A DNA stretch of 64,000 nt from Lysinibacillus sp. KCTC 33748 (GCF_002237755.1 NZ_MWSJ01000004.1:62001-126000); one strand, 5' to 3'; positions 48,925 to 57,696 are shown, numbered from the stretch's first letter. Notes: generated from the letters alone by a model not told the origin. Made by a program: numbers and translations.

Positions 48925-49356
48925 ATGAACGCTTACGATGAATATATGAAACAGGTAGTGAAGCCGATGCGCGAGGAGTTAGTGGAGGCTGGATTTACGG
49001 AGCTTACGACGGCTGATGCGGTGAATGAATTTATGGCGGAGGCGAAGGGGACTTCGTTGGTTGTGATTAACTCGGTTTGTGGATGTGCGGCTGGGTTAGC
49101 GCGTCCGGCTGCTCGTGAGGCAGTGGAGGCGGTTAAGCCTGATCATCTTGTGACTGTTTTTGCTGGGCAGGATCCTGAAGCGACTGTTGCGATGCGTGGC
49201 TTTTTTGAGGATGTGCCACCAAGTTCACCTTCGATGGCGATTTTAAAGGATGGGGAATTGGCATACTTTATTCCACGTGAACAGATTGAAGGGTTCCCTG
49301 TGGAGCAAATTGTTACACATTTAACAGGTGTTTTAGAGCAAACATGCGAGAAGTAA
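48925..49356 (+). CDS. Bacilliredoxin (BrxA/BrxB family)
   Basis: The ATG at 48925 follows AGAGGGT and replaces an earlier in-frame ATG without a site. The 143-residue protein has S-V-C-G-C-A-A-G-L-A-R-P-A, the CGC active site of bacilliredoxins, and F-F-E-D-V-P-P-S-S-P-S. BrxA and BrxB remove bacillithiol from S-bacillithiolated proteins after oxidative stress. Sequence does not separate the two paralogues here. It overlaps the next gene by 13 nt. Confidence 0.93.
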   Translation: MNAYDEYMKQVVKPMREELVEAGFTELTTADAVNEFMAEAKGTSLVVINSVCGCAAGLARPAAREAVEAVKPDHLVTVFAGQDPEATVAMRGFFEDVPPSSPSMAILKDGELAYFIPREQIEGFPVEQIVTHLTGVLEQTCEK

Positions 49357-50135
49357 AGACTATTGTTACGACAGCGGGCAGACCAGACGATTTATCGTTG
49401 GCGCTCGCTGCTTTTGCGTGTGAACAATTAGATGCTTCGTTTGAGCCACGAAAAAAGCGTTCTGTTCGAAAGATTTCTCAGGAATTGCATGCACATGTAA
49501 TCGTTGCAGGGAAAAATCGTTTTGAGTATTATGCTTTTGGTGCCAATGAACCGTTTTTCTTCCACCCAAATTCAGCAGCGTTTCGCTTAAAGCGTGTTGC
49601 TCGTGGGGAAGCGGAACCTTTTTTAGAAGCGGCACAGCTTGAAAAAGGAGATTCAGTGCTCGATTGTACATTGGGACTTGCTGCTGACGCTATGCTGGCG
49701 GCTTATACAGTTGGCGAAGCGGGACACGTCGTTGGGCTCGAAGCGAATCCGAATGTAGCATTTATTGTTGAGCAAGGGATGAAATCCTACGATACGACTG
49801 AGCTGCCATTAACTGCATGTATGCGCCATATAGAAGTGGTGCAGGCTGAGGCGGTTAGCTATTTGAAAACATTGCCCGACAATACATTTGATGTCGTCTA
49901 TATGGATCCGATGTTTGAAGAAACTATTGAAGAAGCCAATAATTTTGAAGCATTACGCATAGCTGGGGAACATGTGACATTAACGGATGAATGGGTAAGG
50001 GAAGCGTATCGCGTGGCGAGAAAACGGGTAGTGTTAAAGGCTCATTTTCGCTCAGAATGGTTTGCCAAATATGAATTTCAGCAATTAACAAGAACGACTG
50101 CGAAGTTTCATTATGGTGTTCTGGATGTTGAATGA
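49344..50135 (+). CDS. Class I SAM-dependent methyltransferase (YpiP/RsmJ-like)
   Basis: The 263-residue protein has V-L-D-C-T-L-G-L-A-A-D-A and V-V-G-L-E-A-N-P, the SAM-binding motifs of the RsmJ-like group. D-V-V-Y-M-D-P-M-F matches the D/N-P-P-Y/F-type catalytic loop. R-K-R-V-V-L-K-A-H-F follows near the end. RsmJ methylates 16S rRNA, but the YpiP group is not characterised to my knowledge. Operon with bacilliredoxin through overlap. Confidence 0.82.
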   Translation: MREVKTIVTTAGRPDDLSLALAAFACEQLDASFEPRKKRSVRKISQELHAHVIVAGKNRFEYYAFGANEPFFFHPNSAAFRLKRVARGEAEPFLEAAQLEKGDSVLDCTLGLAADAMLAAYTVGEAGHVVGLEANPNVAFIVEQGMKSYDTTELPLTACMRHIEVVQAEAVSYLKTLPDNTFDVVYMDPMFEETIEEANNFEALRIAGEHVTLTDEWVREAYRVARKRVVLKAHFRSEWFAKYEFQQLTRTTAKFHYGVLDVE

Positions 50136-50155
50136 AGTAAATATTAAGCGTTTCA

Positions 50156-50190
50156 AGAGGCTTGTTCATTGTGAACGGGCCTCTATTTTT
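50156..50190 (+). terminator. Terminator of the bacilliredoxin/methyltransferase operon
   Basis: 13-bp arms at 50156-50168 and 50172-50184 with two G-U pairs, then ATTTTTAT. Confidence 0.8.
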
Positions 50191-50336
50191 ATCTGAAATT
50201 CAAAATATGGTAATATATAGTAGTGATAGAATGTTTGTTTTTGGGGTTGGAAGTATCAGTATTGCGAAAATGCAGTATAGGTATAAAGAATTTACGAATT
50301 TTTGAGCGTTAAAAATCAAATTTGAGGGGGATGTGT

Positions 50337-50855
50337 ATGAATCAAATAGAGGGGGAAATCGAGCTATTTTTGAAAAATCCATTAGCGGAAGAAGAAAGCT
50401 TTTGGCATAGTGAAGCATTAGTATGGGTGGATTGGAAAGATTTTGACGAATCTATCGCGGATTATTTTAACGAATACTTACTGGAAGAAGATAAAATAAA
50501 TGTTGAACTAATTGAAATTGATAAGCCAAGGTGTGTTGATATTTTCTTAATAAAAGATGAAGTGAAGAAAGCAATCCCATATAATGAAGAAAGAACGGAT
50601 AGGGACACAACTTTGAAAGCTGTGCAAGACTTTATTGCTCCAAAATATCAAATCCGCTGGTACATGGACTCACTTGGCGGAGATACGTTGGCTTTTTGTG
50701 TGCTACCAACCGAAAAGTGGTTGCGGTTAGAGAAAGATTATGGGGAAGAAAAAGTTACATATTATTTTGCACCTCTATCACATGACACGGTAATGTTTGA
50801 AATGGATATAGACGAAATGTCGGGTTTGTTGGAAAAAAGAAAGCGGAATGTTTAG
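50337..50855 (+). CDS. Hypothetical acidic protein, 172 residues
   Basis: The ATG at 50337 is 6 nt after GAGGGGG. The protein is acidic, with W-H-S-E-A-L-V-W-V-D-W-K-D-F-D and W-Y-M-D-S-L-G-G-D-T-L-A-F. No family recognised. A short broken frame (A-D-K-I-P-R, then TAA) follows at 50878-50905. Confidence 0.55.
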   Translation: MNQIEGEIELFLKNPLAEEESFWHSEALVWVDWKDFDESIADYFNEYLLEEDKINVELIEIDKPRCVDIFLIKDEVKKAIPYNEERTDRDTTLKAVQDFIAPKYQIRWYMDSLGGDTLAFCVLPTEKWLRLEKDYGEEKVTYYFAPLSHDTVMFEMDIDEMSGLLEKRKRNV

Positions 50856-50969
50856 TAAGGAAAGGGGATTTTGCACATGATGGCAGATAAAATTCCTCGT
50901 TAAGCTCGTGGTCCTCCACGGCCAATTATATTGCTCAATTAAATAATTCATTCACAAGGAGAGATAAAT

Positions 50970-51731
50970 ATGATTGGTCCGAAAAAAATAATGAGAGAAG
51001 AAAGAATGGAAATTGCTTATTCGATTGCTAACCAAGTTACAGAAAGATATGGTTCGAAGGTTCAAGCAATTGGGATTTACGGTTCATTAGCCCGAAAAAC
51101 AGATGGGCCATTTTCAGATATAGAAATTAAGTGTATTTTAAACGCCTTAGATGAAAACTTTTGCTATGAATGGACATCCGGAGATTGGAAAGCAGAAGTG
51201 AACTTTGAAAGCGCAGAACATATAATTGAAGAAGCGACTACAGTTGACGAAAGATGGCCACTGACCCATGGACAATTTTTCAACATTTTACCTATCTATG
51301 ACCCGAATGATTTTTTTACTGAACTAAAAGTAAAAGCTAGCTCAATAGATAGCTCGATATTTAAAGAAGCGATCTGTCGAACTTTAGTAGAAGAAATGTA
51401 TGAGTATATTGGTAAAGTGAGAAATATTGAAATACAAGGTCCTCAAACATTTTTACCGATTTTGGCGATGGAAATTGCCACAGCAGGTGCGATGATTTTA
51501 GGATTACACAATAAACAATTTTTCACAACTTCTGCTCAAGTATTACCTGAAGCATTGTCGTTTGCAGATAAGCCCGAGGGATTTGAGGTTCTATGCGAGT
51601 TAATGATGTCCGGTAATCTCTCTGACCCACAACAAATTATTGGGATTTGCGAAATCTATTGGGATTCTTTACTAGAGTGGTATGCTTCACATGGGTATCA
51701 AATTGAATGTTCAAAAGTTATACCTTGGTAA
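50970..51731 (+). CDS. Aminoglycoside O-nucleotidyltransferase, ANT(4')-I type
   Basis: The 253-residue protein aligns along its length with kanamycin nucleotidyltransferase: I-G-I-Y-G-S-L-A-R-K-T-D-G-P-F-S-D-I-E (residues 34-52), W-K-A-E-V-N-F-E, W-P-L-T-H-G-Q-F-F, Q-G-P-Q-T-F-L-P and M-S-G-N-L-S-D. The metal ligands Asp50, Glu52 and Glu76 and the base Glu145 of the known enzyme are all at the same numbers here. It transfers AMP to the 4'-hydroxyl of kanamycin-type aminoglycosides. There are clear differences from staphylococcal AadD, no mobile element is adjacent and base composition matches the neighbours, so it looks resident. Confidence 0.92.
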   Translation: MIGPKKIMREERMEIAYSIANQVTERYGSKVQAIGIYGSLARKTDGPFSDIEIKCILNALDENFCYEWTSGDWKAEVNFESAEHIIEEATTVDERWPLTHGQFFNILPIYDPNDFFTELKVKASSIDSSIFKEAICRTLVEEMYEYIGKVRNIEIQGPQTFLPILAMEIATAGAMILGLHNKQFFTTSAQVLPEALSFADKPEGFEVLCELMMSGNLSDPQQIIGICEIYWDSLLEWYASHGYQIECSKVIPW

Positions 51732-52082
51732 CTTGAGATGTAATCTTTACTTTTTAAAAACTATGTGCTATAATATGAATCGTGCTATTTTAGGTGGCAT
51801 ATTTACGTAATCTGGAATTCTACTTTTTGTTTTTGAAGATACTTATTCACACTGGCGCATGCTATAGGGCTGCAAGGACGCAAAAGAAGGTTGGGTTTGC
51901 GTTGCTTAAGTTAGAAAGCACACAGTGGAATTTTACCGCGGTGATGAAACAACTACGTTTCAATATAATATTCCCCAGATGATTGGGTTGAGACTTTACA
52001 ATTTACGAAACATGTTACCTATTAAATACTAAAGGGGTGGCTTCGCAGTAGCGAGGCTGCCCCTTGTCTAATATATTGGGAA
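51732..52082. other. Decayed coding region after the nucleotidyltransferase gene
   Basis: A promoter-like TGCTATAAT (51766-51774, TTTACT 17 bases upstream) leads into sequence with coherent pieces in different frames (K-V-G-F-A-L-L-K-L-E-S, V-E-F-Y-R-G-D-E-T-T-T-F-Q-Y-N-I-P-Q-M-I-G-L-R-L-Y, ending TAA at 52028-52030). A gene of unknown family has decayed here. A hairpin with arms AAGGGG and CCCCTT (52032-52065) follows. Confidence 0.4.
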
Positions 52083-52203
52083 GGTCGAATATTTCTGAAT
52101 CTGCGGATAGAAAAGGCCAAATGATGGATAGAACAGCTAAAGTGATGGATAGAAAGGCCGAAATCGTGGATAAGGCAGCCAAAATGATGGATAGAATCAT
52201 CGA
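52083..52203. repeat. Array with 21-nt period (GGATAGAA core), third locus
   Basis: Five units contain GGATAGAA/GGATAAGG followed by GCC/GCT-AAA at 21-nt spacing. They are related in core sequence to the array at 1926-2239. In frame they read M-D-R-T-A-K-V heptads. No start with a ribosome binding site is seen. Confidence 0.75.
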
Positions 52204-52229
52204 ACAAATATATAGAAGTGCCTTCAGAA

Positions 52230-52257
52230 GTAGACAGACTATGTCTACTCTTTTTTT
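52230..52257 (+). terminator. Terminator closing the 21-nt array
   Basis: GTAGACA (52230-52236) and TGTCTAC (52242-52248), loop GACTA, then TC and seven T residues. Confidence 0.85.
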
Positions 52258-52552
52258 ATGAAATGAATTCCCAAATGTCATATCTGTTGTAGTTCTTTTT
52301 GATTATTTATTCTAAAAAATGTTCCAATAAATATGAACTTGTGTAACAATGTTTATTAATATTTTTGATCTAAATATATTTATAGTTTATTTTTCGATAT
52401 TGGGATAGTGCAAATGTTACAACGGAATTGCTATCAATGAGTATTTATTTGTAATGTGTTAATTTCTCGTATTTAAATTCAGAATTTTTTACAAAGGTAC
52501 TACCTAATTGTGGCAAGTAAAAATTATAGAAGAAAATTGTGGAGGAATAGCT
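52258..52552. other. AT-rich gap without features
   Basis: Nothing convincing on either strand except the GGAGG site of the next gene. Confidence 0.5.
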
Positions 52553-52717
52553 ATGGTGTTAAAGCAGATATTATTGATGTTATTCGATCATTTAAAATTA
52601 GAACAACTTTTTGAGGATGCAGCTAAGTTTTCCGATAAAGAAGAATGTAACCTTTTGAATAAATTAGACGGTTCAATGATATATTTTCAAACTTTAGGGG
52701 TGACTGCAAATGAATAA
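52553..52717 (+). CDS. Small hypothetical protein upstream of the AroM-like gene
   Basis: The ATG at 52553 follows GGAGG by 7 nt. The 54-residue helical product (V-L-K-Q-I-L-L-M-L-F-D-H-L) is unrecognised. It overlaps the AroM-like gene by 8 nt, so the two are translated together. Confidence 0.55.
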   Translation: MVLKQILLMLFDHLKLEQLFEDAAKFSDKEECNLLNKLDGSMIYFQTLGVTANE

Positions 52718-53369
52718 AGTTGGTTTTTTGACGATCGGACAATCACCTCGTTCAGATATTATACCGACATTTACAGAAATTTTTAATAAAGATATTAAAA
52801 TTGTGGAAAGAGGAGCGTTGGATTCCTTAAACGAGGCGGAATTACTAACAGTTTTAGCGAGAAATGAAAAGAACACATCTATCTCTCGATTACGGGATGG
52901 CAGATCTATAATAATAGATAGAAGAAAACTATTACCATTATTACAAATGGAATTATCAAAGTTAGAACAAGAGGTGGATATGGTCGTCGTATTAAGCACA
53001 GATGATTTTTCGAAATTAACATGTGAAAAGACTATTTTTTATCCGAATCGTATCGTCACACAAATGATTAGTGCAATGGCCGATCAACCGAAGCTAGGTT
53101 TAATCATTCCACTAGAAGAACAGAGAGAGACTATGCTTGAAAAGTGGAAAGATATTTCGGAGGATATCACGATTGCTGTTGCTTCACCATTTGATTATGG
53201 CAACTTTGAAGAGGCAGCTCGTTATCTTCGTGACTACCGAGTAGATCTGATTGTTTTGGATTGTATGGGGTACAATGAAGAGCATAGGCAGCTAGTACGG
53301 AAAGAGAGTGGTATTTTAACAATTTTACCGCGTACATTAGTAGCGGGAATCGTGCTTGAATACTTATAA
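52710..53369 (+). CDS. AroM-family protein
   Basis: The 219-residue protein opens V-G-F-L-T-I-G-Q-S-P-R-S-D and carries G-A-L-D-S-L, L-G-L-I-I-P-L-E-E-Q and I-V-L-D-C-M-G-Y, all typical of AroM/Asp-Glu-racemase-like proteins. The D-C-M-G-Y Cys resembles the second catalytic Cys of the racemase fold. AroM itself has no proven reaction. The partner gene at 52553 suggests a small operon of unknown purpose. Confidence 0.88.
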   Translation: MNKVGFLTIGQSPRSDIIPTFTEIFNKDIKIVERGALDSLNEAELLTVLARNEKNTSISRLRDGRSIIIDRRKLLPLLQMELSKLEQEVDMVVVLSTDDFSKLTCEKTIFYPNRIVTQMISAMADQPKLGLIIPLEEQRETMLEKWKDISEDITIAVASPFDYGNFEEAARYLRDYRVDLIVLDCMGYNEEHRQLVRKESGILTILPRTLVAGIVLEYL

Positions 53370-53462
53370 AGTAAGAATAAGAAGGAACGTGCTAGACTGT
53401 ATATAAATTTAATCGACAGCCTGTATTATCTTGTACTCTAAAATAGGTCTTAACAAAGTAGA

Positions 53463-53486
53463 AAAGTCCGCTAGCTCGCGGACTTT
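53463..53486. terminator. Bidirectional terminator
   Basis: AAAGTCCGC (53463-53471) and GCGGACTTT (53478-53486) lie between the AroM-like gene and the tiny minus-strand gene. Confidence 0.75.
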
Positions 53487-53505
53487 CTTCGTAAAAGTGA
53501 TTTTA

Positions 53506-53577
53506 TTAGTCCGTGAAGCATAAAGATGATAAATAACCTAACATTATTAAAAGACCAATACCCATTGCGATATCCAT
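53506..53577 (-). CDS. 23-residue membrane miniprotein
   Basis: The ATG at 53577 lies 8 nt after AGGAGG. The product is D-I-A-M-G-I-G-L-L-I-M-L-G-Y-L-S-S-L-C-F-T-D, a single transmembrane helix. The strong site and the terminator behind it support translation. It may be a regulator of a membrane protein, a type I toxin-like peptide or a short sporulation protein; no family is known to me. Confidence 0.5.
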   Translation of the reverse strand: MDIAMGIGLLIMLGYLSSLCFTD

Positions 53578-53815
53578 GTTTTGTACCTCCTTTTAAAAAA
53601 ACGACACATTTATCCTGCATACTGCGAGTAAATGCCCGATTAGTATGGGGCAACAGGACGATGGTCATACAAGCGTTTTCTCAGGATGTGAAGTTTTTAC
53701 TTTATACATAAATATTGTACAATGAATTATAAAATTATGAAACCTTTTATAGGGCTTATGCGTATATATTAGTAATAGAATTACCAATTTGTACATAAAG
53801 AGAAGGTGTAAATTA

Positions 53816-54415
53816 ATGAAGAAATGGATTCAAAAAAGTATCGTTATTATGGTTGCGTTTTTAACATTTGGATTAATTACGCCAACACATGAGATATGGG
53901 AAGCATTTGATCATAATCCATCAAATCGTGCTTCTATCGGACCGGCATCTGGGACAAGTACTGCAGAAGTGGCTGCTCTTCCGATAGAACAAACAGAAAT
54001 ACAGGAAGACCCGATTGACTATAATGCATTGCTTGTTGATGCGGCGAAAGAGCAATCCTATATGAAATTCGGCACAAAAATTGGTCCGAAAATTAGCAAT
54101 GAGTTTGACGCTATTATCTTCCCTAAAATGGAGGAAGCCATTGCGATGACAGTAGAAGGCTTAGATGATGAATCGTTAGCATCGTTAACAATTTCAGAAA
54201 AGCCAAGTGGAAACTATGGCGAGAAAATTTTTAATATTACTAGCAATGAAACAGGTATGGATTTAATTCGCTTCCATGTCCGCACAGAAAAAAGACCGCA
54301 GGACGGTTACTATTACAACTTCCACTACCACAGTGCCGAGGACGACTTTATGGCACACAATAATTTAGGGGATATTTATTGGGAGAAAAACACACCGCCG
54401 AAATGGTTATCCTAA
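53816..54415 (+). CDS. YpjP-like protein
   Basis: The ATG at 53816 follows AGAAGGTG. After an N-terminal signal or anchor helix (about residues 8-22), the protein has a variable linker, then Y-N-A-L-L-V-D-A-A-K-E-Q-S-Y-M-K-F-G and Y-Y-Y-N-F-H-Y-H-S-A-E-D-D-F-M-A-H-N-N-L-G. This matches YpjP of Bacillales. Function unknown. It is the last chromosomal gene before the prophage. Confidence 0.82.
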   Translation: MKKWIQKSIVIMVAFLTFGLITPTHEIWEAFDHNPSNRASIGPASGTSTAEVAALPIEQTEIQEDPIDYNALLVDAAKEQSYMKFGTKIGPKISNEFDAIIFPKMEEAIAMTVEGLDDESLASLTISEKPSGNYGEKIFNITSNETGMDLIRFHVRTEKRPQDGYYYNFHYHSAEDDFMAHNNLGDIYWEKNTPPKWLS

Positions 54416-54424
54416 AAATCACGA

Positions 54425-54454
54425 AACACTCGCTTAATATGCGGGTGTTTTTTT
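54425..54454 (+). terminator. Terminator of the YpjP-like gene
   Basis: AACACTCGC (54425-54433) and GCGGGTGTT (54441-54449), one G-U pair, then TTTTT. Confidence 0.85.
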
Positions 54455-54544
54455 GTTCGAAAACATTGATATATCAACGTTTGTAGTATATTGTTAATTT
54501 GTTTAATTTAGATACCGTTAAAATGGGGGAGGGTAGAGAAAAGT

Positions 54545-54569
54545 GTGTACCCCAAAATGTACCCCAAAT
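54545..54569. repeat. Direct repeat TGTACCCCAAA next to the integrase gene
   Basis: Two copies (about 54546-54556 and 54558-54568) stand side by side just after the integrase gene stop (minus strand). Arm-type integrase binding sites near attL look like this. Confidence 0.4.
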
Positions 54570-54572
54570 TCA

Positions 54573-55760
54573 TCACTTTTCGAATTCCTCAGATTCTTCA
54601 AATGAACTTAAATTGATGATTTCATCCATAAGTTTAGATGCGTGTACTTCATCTTTTTCAAATGAATGTGCGTAGACTTTGTAAATTGTTTCAGGAGTAT
54701 CACCGACTAAAGCTGCAACTGTAGATACAGGAATTTTATTAGATAACTGTATCGTTACAAATGTGTGCCGTAAGTAGTGAGGTGTGAAGTGAGTTATATT
54801 TTCTCGCTCGCAGATTAAGTCAATGATGCGTTTCAAATAACGTTCACCAATAGGTTCACCAGCGTATGTTACAAATACATACCCATCAGGATTCCGGAAT
54901 TTATAAGTTTCCATTATTTCTTCATACCACTTTTTATAATCCAGTAGAATACTTTTGATGTTTTCATTCATTGGGAATTTTCGATAACTGTTTTTGGTCT
55001 TTGGTGTTCTGGATCCATAACGATCCTTAGTTTTATTTATATGAATTACATTATTTTCGAAATCAATATCTGTTTCCCACTGCAAAGCCCTCAATTCACC
55101 AGAGCGCATTCCTGTTAAAAGTAAGAGGCTCAGACAAGTATAATGAGTGATTTTGTATTTAGTGCGTGCGATTTCTAAAACCCTTGTTATTTCATCTATG
55201 GAAAGAGCATTTCTTTTAATACTTTCAGTAGCTCTACTTAAATTAGGAGTAGAAAACTTCTTTCTATCTAAAATTTCATTCTTAATAGCGAACGTGAAAA
55301 TGGCATTCAAACGTCTAAAAATCGACATAAGGGTACCTTCCTTAAAGCCTTTAATAATCAACGGATCTATTAAGTCTTTTTGGACAACAATATTATTCAC
55401 ATTTTTAATTTTGATATGTCCAATTGAATTAATCACATATTGATTCATCACATAATTATGGTTTCTTTCAGAAGTGGGTTTCCAATTCGTTTTATTAGCT
55501 TCAACATAAATTTCGTTTAATTGAGCGACCGTTAAATTATCATTTTCAACAAAACTAACATTCCCATCTAATATAGCAGCCTTCACTTCAATTAATGCTC
55601 GCTCAGCTTTTTCAATTGAATCGAAGCCTCGTTCCGTTTTTTCTCTTCTTTCTCCATGACGGTCATAATATTTGTATCGATATGTAAATCTTTTTTTACC
55701 ATTTTGTTTGTACCAGTAGACACTATCTATTTTAGTTTTTGTCATTTTTTCTCGAGCCAT
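54573..55760 (-). CDS. Tyrosine-type phage integrase
   Basis: The 395-residue protein has an AP2-like arm-binding start (Y-W-Y-K-Q-N-G-K-K-R), a SAM-like core-binding domain (about 75-180) and the catalytic domain. Arg is in L-T-G-M-R-S-G-E-L, the H-x-x-R in H-Y-L-R-H-T-F, and the nucleophile Tyr in I-Y-K-V-Y-A-H-S. All catalytic residues are present. It inserts and, with help, excises the prophage. A near-match to a LexA box lies upstream at 55779-55790. Confidence 0.96.
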   Translation of the reverse strand: MAREKMTKTKIDSVYWYKQNGKKRFTYRYKYYDRHGERREKTERGFDSIEKAERALIEVKAAILDGNVSFVENDNLTVAQLNEIYVEANKTNWKPTSERNHNYVMNQYVINSIGHIKIKNVNNIVVQKDLIDPLIIKGFKEGTLMSIFRRLNAIFTFAIKNEILDRKKFSTPNLSRATESIKRNALSIDEITRVLEIARTKYKITHYTCLSLLLLTGMRSGELRALQWETDIDFENNVIHINKTKDRYGSRTPKTKNSYRKFPMNENIKSILLDYKKWYEEIMETYKFRNPDGYVFVTYAGEPIGERYLKRIIDLICERENITHFTPHYLRHTFVTIQLSNKIPVSTVAALVGDTPETIYKVYAHSFEKDEVHASKLMDEIINLSSFEESEEFEK

Positions 55761-55840
55761 TTAGATCACTCCTTTGTGAAACGTATGTTCTTTTTTTGTG
55801 ATGAAATAACCCATTAAAATATTTTATCCATGTTTCTAAA

Positions 55841-56344
55841 TCATCTCATAGTTTTTGAGAAAACAGTATTCCAATTCAGCATAATTTTTTTGTTAATATA
55901 TTGTGAGAGTCTTTTTAAAGCAAACTCATATTCAACGTTAAACAACTTTTGTAACTGCATAACAGTTGAAGGTGTGCAATCATATAAATCTAGTTCATCT
56001 AACATAAATGTGGGCATACAGAATTGATACATAAAGTTGTTAGCTTTATTTTCCTGATATTCTCGAAATAGGGGAGACATAAAGAATTGATCTCCGGTAT
56101 GTAATAGGACGTGCGACAATTCATGACCAAATTCTTGCCATTGCTGCTGCTTGCTAAGTGATTCATTTAAGAATATAAATGGTTTCTCTTTAGCAAATAA
56201 TGCTTGGCTACTATCAGACCAAAAAAATACTTTGATTCCTAACTTTTCTGCAATTTCTCTAAAATCCAGAAGGTTAGGGGTGGTAATACCAATTTGTAAA
56301 TAAAAATCCTTGATGTAATCTTCCAAGTGACTATAATATTTCAA
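55841..56344 (-). CDS. ImmA/IrrE-family metallopeptidase
   Basis: The zinc motif H-E-L-S-H is at residues 74-78 and E-N-K-A-N-N-F about 25 residues later supplies the third ligand. In ICEBs1 and many prophages such proteases cleave the CI-like repressor (ImmR) after DNA damage. The repressor here is at 57744-58100, separated by the HSDR_N gene. A LexA-type box lies just upstream. Confidence 0.9.
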   Translation of the reverse strand: MKYYSHLEDYIKDFYLQIGITTPNLLDFREIAEKLGIKVFFWSDSSQALFAKEKPFIFLNESLSKQQQWQEFGHELSHVLLHTGDQFFMSPLFREYQENKANNFMYQFCMPTFMLDELDLYDCTPSTVMQLQKLFNVEYEFALKRLSQYINKKIMLNWNTVFSKTMR

Positions 56345-56372
56345 AGCAACAACACCTCATTTTAAAAATCCA

Positions 56373-56384
56373 GAACGTTTGTTC
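56373..56384. promoter_or_regulatory. LexA-type SOS box upstream of the ImmA-like gene
   Basis: GAACGTTTGTTC matches the Bacillus consensus GAAC-N4-GTTC exactly and is 29 bases before the start of the ImmA-like gene. Confidence 0.6.
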
Positions 56385-56440
56385 TTGTTCATTGTATAAT
56401 AAATCCCCACCATTAGGAAGTGGGGATTTTCTTTGAAAAA

Positions 56441-57553
56441 TTATACAGTTTCTTCAATATGATTTTGTACTAGAGGTATTATCTGCTCACTATGGTTTAA
56501 AAGATCAATTGGATGAATAAAGTCAATAACAGTACGTTCTTTATCGGTAGCCGCATCATTAAGCATAATATAATTGCGATTCTTTTCAAAGAATACTCGA
56601 ATTATCCATTTGCGAATATTATTATCGATTATAATATTAAAATAGCTTCGATTATCACGATAGTATATTCGTTCTGGTGATATAGCATCTTTTAAAATTA
56701 CTTTAACAATTGAATAAGTTTCAAGTTCTTCTGGAGTTGTTACAACACCATCGTCCTTTACTGACTCCGTTTGAGCTAGAATATGTGTTTGTTCACCTTC
56801 ATTAGGTTCAGGTAGTGTCACACGCACCTTGCTATCACCAGTTGATTTAAGTGCTGCATTTAGTTTGTCGTTAACTTTTTCTGTAACGATTTGTTTTAAT
56901 CCTTTTGCAATAATAGGCGTAAATTTCTCTAAAGCATTTTTCGTTTTTAAACCGTCATATATTTGCTGAACTAGGAATTTTACAAACTCTTCATCAGGTG
57001 TTTCGAATTGGATTGATAGATAGTTTTTTAATGCATTTAAATACTTTAAATCAGAGGCAGTACTTGAAATATTTTCGAGATCAAAAGATTCTTTACGGAA
57101 TTTTGCGATTTCTTGAACGTGAATATCGCGCAATTCAGAGATATTAAATGTAAAGAATGGGGTAGTATCCATCTTATTTGGTTCTTCTAAATCTGTAAAA
57201 AATTTATATTCAACACCATTCGTCAGTATTCCAAATTTAGCAGAAGTGGTACCAAAATATCTAAATAATTGTGAATCGTGCTTAGTTAAATTTTCTGTGA
57301 TACTTTTACATTCTATTAAAATTACAGGTGCACCATCATTCAAGATAGCATAATCTACTTTTTCACCTTTTTTGATTCCGACGTCAGCTATGAATTCAGG
57401 GCTAAACTCTAAAGGATTGAATACGTCATAACCTAGTATTTGAAAGAAAGGCATGACAATAGCCGTTTTTGTTGCTTCTTCTGTTGTAATTGAATCTTTC
57501 AAGGAATCAATACGTGTTGCTAAATTTTTTAATTGTTCAACAAACTTCTCCAT
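56441..57553 (-). CDS. HSDR_N-type restriction-nuclease-like protein
   Basis: The ATG at 57553 is 8 nt after GGAGG. Residues about 25-160 form the N-terminal nuclease domain of type I restriction R subunits. T-E-E-A-T-K-T-A-I-V-M-P-F-F-Q-I-L-G-Y leads in, and the PD-(D/E)xK core follows as K-V-D-Y-A-I-L and V-I-L-I-E-C-K-S. No helicase domain follows. Instead there is a helical middle (about 170-250) and a second folded end (about 280-370, I-Y-Y-R-D-N-R-S-Y-F). It stands in the lysogeny module with no S or M subunit. It may defend the lysogen against other phages, but that is inference. Confidence 0.75.
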   Translation of the reverse strand: MEKFVEQLKNLATRIDSLKDSITTEEATKTAIVMPFFQILGYDVFNPLEFSPEFIADVGIKKGEKVDYAILNDGAPVILIECKSITENLTKHDSQLFRYFGTTSAKFGILTNGVEYKFFTDLEEPNKMDTTPFFTFNISELRDIHVQEIAKFRKESFDLENISSTASDLKYLNALKNYLSIQFETPDEEFVKFLVQQIYDGLKTKNALEKFTPIIAKGLKQIVTEKVNDKLNAALKSTGDSKVRVTLPEPNEGEQTHILAQTESVKDDGVVTTPEELETYSIVKVILKDAISPERIYYRDNRSYFNIIIDNNIRKWIIRVFFEKNRNYIMLNDAATDKERTVIDFIHPIDLLNHSEQIIPLVQNHIEETV

Positions 57554-57667
57554 ATAAAATACCTCCAATTTTAATAGTTACATTTGACTTGTGTAAATAT
57601 AACTAGGTAAATAACAAAAAAATAATATAAAACATAAATGTTTAATATTTCCTGTAATGGTGTTTTT

Positions 57668-57696
57668 AAAGGACACGTCATATATGCATGTCCTTT
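57668..57696 (-). terminator. Terminator-like hairpin after the repressor gene
   Basis: AAAGGACA (57668-57675) and TGTCCTTT (57689-57696), with TTTAAAAACAC following on the minus strand. Confidence 0.5.

Noticed and set aside
52064-52261. Plus-strand frame with M-D-R-x-A-K heptads
   Set aside because: It is the third 21-nt array read in frame; no start site, and it runs into the terminator.
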